A stretch of DNA of 11,765 nucleotides from assembly GCA_045545435.1 (NCBI GenBank), contig JAZQAV010000032.1:1-11765 (forward strand), written 5' to 3'. The notes beneath the pieces were generated by a model, which worked only from the letters and a program-made list of their open reading frames with translations, did no database searches and was not told the DNA's origin. The stretch is from UMGS1502 sp045545435. GTDB taxonomy: Bacteria > Actinomycetota > Coriobacteriia > Coriobacteriales > Eggerthellaceae. Below, one piece after another: positions 6,991-11,765 of the stretch. How positions within the stretch are numbered: position 1 is the stretch's first letter; each line of letters opens with the position of its first letter. The position numbers and the translations under genes are program-made.

Positions 6991-7920
6991 ATGAGCGTTC
7001 TTAAGGGCCCCATATTGCTGCTTGCTACCGCATTGTTGTGGGGCTTTGCATTCGTGGCGCAAACGACGGCGTCACAGCAAGTTGAGCCTTTCACGTTCAA
7101 CGCTTCCCGCAATTTTGTTGGCGTTGCGTTTCTGTTGTTCGTTATCGCGCTGCGCAAGAAAAACGGGCAGGACAAAGCTCCCCAAACCAACAGCGATGCA
7201 AACGGTTACACGGTTCGCACGCTTCTTGTTTCGGGCTTTTTGTGCGGCACCGTATTGTGCGCTGCTTCGTTTTTGCAGCAATCCGGCATCACTGCCTATC
7301 CAGATGAAGCCGCCGCATCGGGGCGATCGGGCTTTGTGACGGCAACCTATATGGTAATGGTGGCCGTTATCATGTCGCTTTCTGGGAAGCGACCCCATCC
7401 GCTTGTTTTCGCTTCTGTTGCCATTGCCTTGTTGGGCATGTACCTTTTATGCGTCCCCGAAGGCTTTGAGAGCGTGTACTGGGGCGATTGGCTTGTTTTT
7501 GCGAGCGCACTCGGATACGCCTTGCACATTGTTGTCATCGACCGATACACCGCCGTCGACGGCGTGCGCCTTTCGTGCGTTCAGCTTCTTGCAAGCGGAT
7601 GCATCTCTTTAGTTTGCGCACTCATTTTTGAGCAGCCCACAGCGCAAAACGTACTTGCAGCATTAATCCCCATCCTTTATGCGGGCATTTGCTCTGATGG
7701 AATTGCGTACACGCTACAAATAGTCGGGCAAAAGTACACCGACGCCACCGTCGCTTCCGTTATCATGAGCCTGGAATCGGTGTTTGCGGCTTTTGGCGGC
7801 TGGCTTTTACTGCACGAAACACTCTCACTGGTTGAGCTTACCGGGTGCGCGTTGGTATTTGCCGCCGTTATCGTGTCTCAGCTTCCCTCGTTCCTAGAAA
7901 ACGCACGCAAAAGAGTATAA
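6991..7920 (+). CDS. DMT-superfamily transporter (EamA family)
   Basis: A 309-residue membrane protein with about ten hydrophobic segments arranged as two EamA repeats (about 7-135 and 164-296). The first repeat opens with LLLATALLWGFAFV, and the second ends in a family-like segment with Glu252 and the LLHE turn at 263-266. EamA proteins export or import small metabolites, often amino acids or drugs. The substrate cannot be read from sequence. The ATG has GAAGAAAGA 6-14 bases upstream. It is transcribed away from the peroxiredoxin gene, with 172 bases between the two starts. A short inverted repeat GAGCG-TATG-CGCTC (7922-7935) follows the stop but lacks a T run, so it is at best a weak terminator. 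Confidence 0.9.
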   Translation: MSVLKGPILLLATALLWGFAFVAQTTASQQVEPFTFNASRNFVGVAFLLFVIALRKKNGQDKAPQTNSDANGYTVRTLLVSGFLCGTVLCAASFLQQSGITAYPDEAAASGRSGFVTATYMVMVAVIMSLSGKRPHPLVFASVAIALLGMYLLCVPEGFESVYWGDWLVFASALGYALHIVVIDRYTAVDGVRLSCVQLLASGCISLVCALIFEQPTAQNVLAALIPILYAGICSDGIAYTLQIVGQKYTDATVASVIMSLESVFAAFGGWLLLHETLSLVELTGCALVFAAVIVSQLPSFLENARKRV

Positions 7921-8037
7921 GGAGCGTATGCGCTCATATCGCACAGCGACCAGAGCGCATCATAAGACAACGCACGCAACCGAAACGCTTCTCCAACGTA
8001 CGCGACAAAGCAATCAAACCGCTTGAAGAACTTTGCG

Positions 8038-8043
8038 TATAAT
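8038..8043 (+). promoter_or_regulatory. Probable -10 box for the YidC/TagF-like fusion gene
   Basis: A perfect TATAAT lies 38 bases before the ATG at 8082. The hexamer 17 bases upstream (CAAACC) is a poor -35. A TG one base out of the extended -10 position may help. Given 161 bases after the preceding gene, separate transcription is likely. Confidence 0.5.
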
Positions 8044-8081
8044 AATGCTTGTTCGCATCTTTGACGGCATCTTAGGACCTT

Positions 8082-10007
8082 ATGTTTTCAGCAATAGCCA
8101 ACGTACTTGCACTCATCATGCACCCCATCTACGACCTTACGGGAAACTGGTGGGTTACCATCCTTTTGTTCACGTTGGTCACCAAAGTAATCCTGATGCC
8201 CATGTCGCTGTGGGTTCAGTGGAACAGCATCGTCATGGTCAAGCTCATGCCGGCGCTCAATCGCATTAAAGCGCGCTATTTCGGCGACCAGGAAACCATT
8301 GGCGAAAAGCAGAACGAGCTCTACAAAGAGAAGCACTATCACCCCATGCTGAGCTTGGTTCCGCTGGCAATACAGATCCTGATATTGTTCGGCCTTGTTG
8401 ATGTGATACACATGATCACCGACAGCGGCGCCCCTGGAACCGAGTTCTTGGGGCTTGTCCCCATCGAAGATGGCGGAGCAAGCTGGATTATGGTGGTTCT
8501 GGCGGGCTTGTCGGCCGTTGCCTTGGGTGTTGCGCAAAACCACATCAACCCGCTGCAACGCGAGCAATCGCGGGCCGAAAAGAACACCACCAATGGCATA
8601 TCTATTGCGCTCTCCGTCTTTTTGGGCGTTTTTGTCGCGGCGGGCATGTGCTTCTACTGGATTTGCTCCAACCTTTCGGCAATAGTCGTGCAGGCGCTTT
8701 GCAACCTCATAATCAAGCCGAAAGACCATATCGATTACGACGAATTGGAAGCAAGCCGTAAGGCGCTCGATGAGCTCAACAAGCTTGATGGCAACAAGAG
8801 TCCCTGGTACAAGCGCGATCCGTTGGCAAAACGAGAGAAAGCCGATTACAAGCGCTTTTTCAGCGTGGATGGCAAACATATCGTGTTCTACTCCGAGGGA
8901 AGCGGTTTCTACAAGTATTTCAAAGGCCCTATTGAGTATGTTTTGTCGCACTCCGATGCGCATATACACTACGTCACCAACGATCCCAACGACCAGATAT
9001 TCGACATCGCAAAAGAACAGCCGCGCATTCACCCGTACTACCTGGGGCTTCAGCGCACTATTACGCTGTTCATGAAAATGGATGCCGATATCGTGGTTAC
9101 TTCTACGGAAGATTTGGACACCTATTACCTTAAACGCTCGTATGTGCGCAAAGACATCGAATATGTTTTCACGTTCCACCATATGACCTCGACGCACATG
9201 ACGGCCACCAAAACCTCCTACGACAATTTCGATACCGTATTGTGCGTAGGGCCCCATCAAATAATAGAATTGAGACGCGCCGAGGAACTGTACGGAACCA
9301 AGCATAAGAAGCTCATTGAATGCGGCTACCATCTTCTTGATGAGAACATCACGTCGTACGAAGCGCTGCTAGAACGGCGCGCGCAAGCTGGCATAAGGGG
9401 CAACGAAAAGCCAGTTGTTTTAATTGGCCCCTCTTGGCAAGATGGCAACATTTGCGATCTTTGCTTCGATGAACTGTATGCCAAGCTAAAAGGGCACGGA
9501 TGGAAAATTATCGTTCGCCCGCACCCCGAATACGTAAAGCGCTTCAAACCGCGCTGGGAGGCAATTTTGGCACGTTATGCCAACGAACCAGAAGATGAAC
9601 TGTATTTCGAGAAAGACTTCTCGTCCAACGAAACCGTGTACACCTCCGACATCTTGATTACCGACTGGTCAACCATCTTCTGCGAGTTTTCGTTCTCTAC
9701 GTTCAAACCTACGATTTTCATTGACACGCCCATGAAGATAGGCAATCCCGACTACGAAGAGCTGGGCATCGAAGCAACGGACATCACCTTGCGAAACGAA
9801 GTGGGCATCTCTTTTGACCCGGAAAACCTCGAAGGCATCGATGACGCTATCGAAGATATGCTCGCGCACAAAGATGCATGGCGCGATCGCATTTACGACG
9901 TGCGCGACAAAACCATCTTCAATATTGGTCATGGTACAGAAATTGCGGGCGAATATCTTATAGATGCAATGATCGCCCACCAAAACGAACGAGAACGCAG
10001 CGCCTAG
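8082..10007 (+). CDS. YidC/Oxa1-like membrane domain fused to CDP-glycerol glycerophosphotransferase (TagB/TagF-like)
   Basis: A 641-residue fusion. Residues 1-213 match the YidC/Oxa1 core: TM1 after a G-N-W start (about 22-43), a charged amphipathic hairpin, the ELYKEKHYHPM motif (79-89) leading into the PLAIQILILFG segment (94-104), and further membrane helices at about 134-151, 172-194 and 196-211. In TM1 the usual conserved Arg is Lys35. A charged linker (214-260) leads to a transferase starting at HIVFYSEGSGFYKYFKG (266-282). Candidate TagF-type catalytic and CDP-glycerol-binding residues are HH366-367, RPHPE (479-483) and SDILITDWSTIF (522-533). Known TagF enzymes polymerise glycerol phosphate from cytosolic CDP-glycerol at the membrane. 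YidC topology places this domain in the cytosol, so the membrane part may act as anchor or lipid site. The ATG has AGGA at 8074-8077. The frame is continuous, with no sign of an assembly join. Confidence 0.85.
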   Translation: MFSAIANVLALIMHPIYDLTGNWWVTILLFTLVTKVILMPMSLWVQWNSIVMVKLMPALNRIKARYFGDQETIGEKQNELYKEKHYHPMLSLVPLAIQILILFGLVDVIHMITDSGAPGTEFLGLVPIEDGGASWIMVVLAGLSAVALGVAQNHINPLQREQSRAEKNTTNGISIALSVFLGVFVAAGMCFYWICSNLSAIVVQALCNLIIKPKDHIDYDELEASRKALDELNKLDGNKSPWYKRDPLAKREKADYKRFFSVDGKHIVFYSEGSGFYKYFKGPIEYVLSHSDAHIHYVTNDPNDQIFDIAKEQPRIHPYYLGLQRTITLFMKMDADIVVTSTEDLDTYYLKRSYVRKDIEYVFTFHHMTSTHMTATKTSYDNFDTVLCVGPHQIIELRRAEELYGTKHKKLIECGYHLLDENITSYEALLERRAQAGIRGNEKPVVLIGPSWQDGNICDLCFDELYAKLKGHGWKIIVRPHPEYVKRFKPRWEAILARYANEPEDELYFEKDFSSNETVYTSDILITDWSTIFCEFSFSTFKPTIFIDTPMKIGNPDYEELGIEATDITLRNEVGISFDPENLEGIDDAIEDMLAHKDAWRDRIYDVRDKTIFNIGHGTEIAGEYLIDAMIAHQNERERSA

Positions 10008-10043
10008 TTGCACGACGCAACCACGAGAACGGAAAAGAATACC

Positions 10044-10386
10044 ATGGGCAGCAAAAAGCGCTCATCATGGAGCAGGCAAAAAGAAGAATTCAGAAGCCAA
10101 CTTAACACCTACGATAGCCTGTTTTCTTCAAGCGATGATGCATCTGCCCGTTACGGTATCGATAATGCATTCGCAAAAGAGCAATCAAGAAAGCGTGCAA
10201 ACCTTCAGCAGAAAGACGAAGCGCGCAGAAAGAAAGCGTGCACGTCCAAAAAAACGCTATTCATCAAGAACCGAAGCACGTGAGGTAATTGCCGAATGCG
10301 CAGCTCACGGAACAGTTGGGTTGCGCGAATACAAATGCCCGTACTGCAACGGATGGCACCTTACGCACAAAGACCAATTCGAATAA
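10044..10386 (+). CDS. Small basic zinc-ribbon protein, apparently split by a +1 frameshift
   Basis: The frame from ATG 10044 (GGAAAAGA upstream) reads a charged, Lys/Arg/Glu-rich protein but drifts after a run of seven A (10248-10254) and stops at 10283. The frame one base ahead, ending at TAA 10386, carries a credible tail with CPYCNGWHLTH, a C-x2-C-x3-H-x2-H zinc site. Skipping one base near the A run joins both into about 113 residues, with Cys98, Cys101, His105 and His108. The upstream part of the second frame (from 10135) looks like a shadow, with no ribosome site. The options are a real pseudogene, an indel error in the read, or slippage. It lies 36 bases after the fusion gene and may be co-transcribed. 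The function is unknown; small basic zinc proteins often bind nucleic acid. Confidence 0.6.
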
Positions 10387-10502
10387 TTAAACTTTGCGGA
10401 TCGATGGCCAAACAAATTGCGGTGCCCTGATTGCTACGTGCTCGGAAACGCCTTCTTGCCTATAACTCCAACAATAGGACAGCGTCATATCACTCGGGCA
10501 AC

Positions 10503-10524
10503 AAAAAAGCCTCCGGGCGGAGGC
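10503..10524 (-). terminator. Rho-independent terminator of tRNA-Lys
   Basis: On the minus strand GCCTCC-GCCC-GGAGGC forms a perfect 6-bp GC-rich stem followed by six T. It sits 12 bases beyond the tRNA-Lys 3' end and should end transcription of tRNA-Lys, and of tRNA-His if it reads through. Confidence 0.88.
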
Positions 10525-10535
10525 GATGTGTTAAA

Positions 10536-10611
10536 TGGTGGACCGTCGGGGACTCGAACCCCGGACCTTGGGATTAAGAGTCCCCTGCTCTACCAACTAA
10601 GCTAACGGTCC
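10536..10611 (-). tRNA. tRNA-Lys, anticodon CUU (CCA encoded)
   Basis: On the minus strand the acceptor GGACCGT (10605-10611) pairs with ACGGTCC (10540-10546). The discriminator is A, and CCA is encoded at 10536-10538. The anticodon loop is CTCTTAA within a GGGA/TCCC stem, giving anticodon CTT. The T-arm GGGGTTCGAGTCCCC is perfect. Its own promoter lies at 10646-10674, and a terminator follows directly. Confidence 0.97.
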
Positions 10612-10645
10612 ATAAGGCATATGTATGCGTTCAACGCGATTTCGT

Positions 10646-10674
10646 ATCTTACGCGATTAGTCATCCTGTTTCAA
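10646..10674 (-). promoter_or_regulatory. tRNA-Lys promoter
   Basis: Read on the minus strand, TTGAAA (10669-10674) and TAAGAT (10646-10651) are separated by exactly 17 bases. The expected start lies about 25-30 bases before the mature tRNA 5' end at 10611, a normal leader for RNase P processing. Confidence 0.7.
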
Positions 10675-10707
10675 GGAAAACGACATTTTCGCCAGAAACG
10701 TTCGCGC

Positions 10708-10785
10708 TGGGGTGGGTGAAGGGACTCGAACCCTCGACCTCCAGAGCCACAATCTGGCGCCCTAGCCAACTGGGCGACACCCACC
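10708..10785 (-). tRNA. tRNA-His, anticodon GUG (CCA encoded)
   Basis: On the minus strand the acceptor GTGGGTG (10778-10784) pairs with CACCCAC (10712-10718). The extra G-1 at 10785 faces C73 (10711), the identity feature of histidine tRNA. CCA is encoded at 10708-10710. The anticodon arm CCAGA-TTGTGGC-TCTGG gives GTG. The T-arm is GAGGGTTCGAGTCCCTT. No hairpin terminator is seen between it and tRNA-Lys, so read-through is possible. Confidence 0.97.
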
Positions 10786-10801
10786 ATGTGCGCAAGGAGA
10801 A

Positions 10802-10830
10802 ATAATAGGGTTTTGCTTAGAAAAACGCAA
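10802..10830 (-). promoter_or_regulatory. tRNA-His promoter
   Basis: Read on the minus strand, TTGCGT (10825-10830) and TATTAT (10802-10807) are separated by 17 bases, with the tRNA 5' end about 17 bases past the -10. The spacing is ideal and the leader short. Confidence 0.7.
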
Positions 10831-10962
10831 GAGGGTTTTCAAAGGCATCCACGCAATCCCGAAATGAACATAACTAGCACCACACCACGCGTACACGTGC
10901 CCTCTTTTAGCTGAACTGGTGAATAGCGTCCCTTAACGCCCGTTGCATCAAACGCGCTCAAA

Positions 10963-10968
10963 TATAAT
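10963..10968 (+). promoter_or_regulatory. Probable -10 box for the NYN-domain gene
   Basis: A perfect TATAAT lies 30 bases before the TTG start at 10999. TTGCAT at 10943-10948 is the nearest -35-like hexamer, but at only 14 bases, too close for a standard promoter. The transcript would include the AAAAGGAG ribosome site. Confidence 0.5.
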
Positions 10969-10998
10969 GGTCTTACACGAAATGTAAAAGGAGCAACT

Positions 10999-11765
10999 TT
11001 GGAACCAAAACAAGTAAACGATAAGCTTACCGAAAAACGATTTGCGCTGCTCATAGACGCAGACAATGTTTCAGCGAAATACGTTGCCGTCATACTGGAC
11101 GAGTTATCGAAATACGGTACCGTCACCTACAAACGCATCTACGGCGACTGGACCACTACCCTGCATTCCAAATGGAAAGACACCCTGCTGGAAAACTCCA
11201 TCACCCCAATCCAGCAGTTCAGCTACACGCAGGGAAAAAACGCGACCGATCACGCCATGATCATCGATGCCATGGACATCCTCTACACCGGCCAAGTGGA
11301 TGGTTTTTGCATCGCATCATCCGATAGCGATTTCACCCGATTGGCCGCCCGCATACGCGAAAGCGGTCTCACCGTCATCGGCATGGGCGAAAAGAAAACC
11401 CCTCTCGCCTTCCGTAAAGCCTGCGACATCTTCACCACGCTCGAGATACTCTTGGATGAAGTGCCCACCAAACGCGGGCGCAGGCACACCGGACATGCTC
11501 CCGAAGGCCCCGCACCCTCCATCGCCATAGAGCGCATAGAGGAAGCCGTTGCCGCCATTGTCACCTACAACCTGAACAACGGCAAAGCAACCGGGTTAGG
11601 CGAAGTGGGAAGCCGCCTGCAAAAACGCTATCCCGACTTCGACGTGCGCAGTTACGGAACCAATCAGCTTCGCAAGCTTTTAGAAGGATTTGAGAGCGTT
11701 TCGGTAACGCAAGAAGGCAATTCCATATCTGTTGTACTGGTCGACGACCCAACCGATGCAAGCAC
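10999..11765 (+). CDS. NYN-domain nuclease with C-terminal LOTUS/OST-HTH domain (partial)
   Basis: The frame opens at TTG 10999, with AAAAGGAG (10986-10993) 5 bases upstream, and stays open for 255 codons to the window edge. Residues 14-145 are a NYN (PIN-like, LabA/DUF88) domain. ALLIDADN supplies Asp20, Asp22 and Asn23; TDHAMIIDAMD gives Asp84 and Asp90; ASSDSDF gives Asp109 and Asp111. These acidic residues form the metal site of this predicted RNase family. A basic Gly/Pro linker (about 155-173) is followed by a helical domain (about 174-248). Its GLGEVGSRLQKRYPDFD and Y-G-x-x-x-L-x-K-L-L pattern match LOTUS/OST-HTH, a winged-helix fold known to bind RNA. This is the same domain order as a common bacterial NYN-LOTUS protein. 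RNA processing or turnover is likely; the target is unknown. Confidence 0.9.
   Translation, partial: MEPKQVNDKLTEKRFALLIDADNVSAKYVAVILDELSKYGTVTYKRIYGDWTTTLHSKWKDTLLENSITPIQQFSYTQGKNATDHAMIIDAMDILYTGQVDGFCIASSDSDFTRLAARIRESGLTVIGMGEKKTPLAFRKACDIFTTLEILLDEVPTKRGRRHTGHAPEGPAPSIAIERIEEAVAAIVTYNLNNGKATGLGEVGSRLQKRYPDFDVRSYGTNQLRKLLEGFESVSVTQEGNSISVVLVDDPTDAS

Noticed and set aside
8088..9332. 414-codon minus-strand frame
   Set aside because: Shadow of the YidC/TagF-like gene: it has no recognisable domain, no ribosome site, and the plus strand holds clear motifs.
10248..10254. Programmed -1 ribosomal frameshift at AAAAAAA
   Set aside because: The two halves need a +1 (or -2) change, not -1, so the classic slippery mechanism does not join them; transcript slippage or an indel remain possible.
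10135..10386. Separate zinc-ribbon gene starting at ATG 10135
   Set aside because: There is no ribosome site, and its first 40 codons look like a shadow of the credible frame from 10044; a frameshifted single gene fits better.
10417..10605. 62-codon plus-strand frame ending in GTRTPDLGIKSPLLYQLS
   Set aside because: This is the well-known false translation of the antisense strand of a tRNA gene; it lies across tRNA-Lys and its terminator.
10839..11126. 95-codon minus-strand frame
   Set aside because: It overlaps the tRNA-His upstream region and the start of the NYN gene in antisense, with no family resemblance.
1..11765. CRISPR array, IS element, prophage or integration-site repeats
   Set aside because: No spaced direct repeats, transposase or integrase motifs were seen; the tRNA genes have no flanking partial copies in the window.

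Overview
The window reads as a bacterial chromosome segment of moderate GC by eye. Protein flavour and gene content (SstT, AmmeMemoRadiSam genes, a YidC/TagF-type fusion, tRNA genes with encoded CCA) suggest an actinobacterial lineage such as Coriobacteriia/Eggerthellales. This is inference from general resemblance, and the genus cannot be fixed. No prophage, IS element, CRISPR array or rRNA is visible.

Layout, left to right. Positions 1-137 hold the end of a protein with a C-terminal membrane anchor, followed by a bidirectional terminator and tRNA-Leu(UAG) on the minus strand. A 378-base gene-free stretch leads into sstT (Na+/serine-threonine symporter, 741-1991, GTG start), closed by a textbook terminator at 2078-2113. 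An EcsC-like helical protein (2153-2977) follows. It faces a minus-strand cluster read from 6818 down to 3040: a CxxC peroxiredoxin-like protein, a Memo-AMMECR1 fusion, the AmmeMemoRadiSam radical SAM enzyme coupled to it by an ATGA overlap, and a second, different radical SAM protein 30 bases further on. A DMT-family (EamA) transporter runs the other way (6991-7920).

The most unusual gene is 8082-10007. It encodes one 641-residue protein with a YidC/Oxa1-like membrane domain (about residues 1-213) joined to a CDP-glycerol glycerophosphotransferase (TagB/TagF-like) domain (about 262-630). YidC topology would put the transferase in the cytosol, where CDP-glycerol is. Just downstream is a small basic protein with a CPYC...H..H zinc-binding tail, readable only if one base is skipped near a run of seven A.

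The right end carries tRNA-Lys(CUU) and tRNA-His(GUG) on the minus strand. Each has a well-formed -35/-10 promoter with 17-base spacing, and the pair ends at a strong terminator. On the plus strand a TTG-started NYN nuclease with a C-terminal LOTUS/OST-HTH domain begins at 10999 and runs off the window.

Functionally, the minus-strand cluster is a redox/radical-chemistry neighbourhood (Fe-S radical SAM enzymes, metal-binding Memo fold, peroxiredoxin). The fusion protein points to cell-envelope polymer or glycolipid assembly. The right end is RNA-related.
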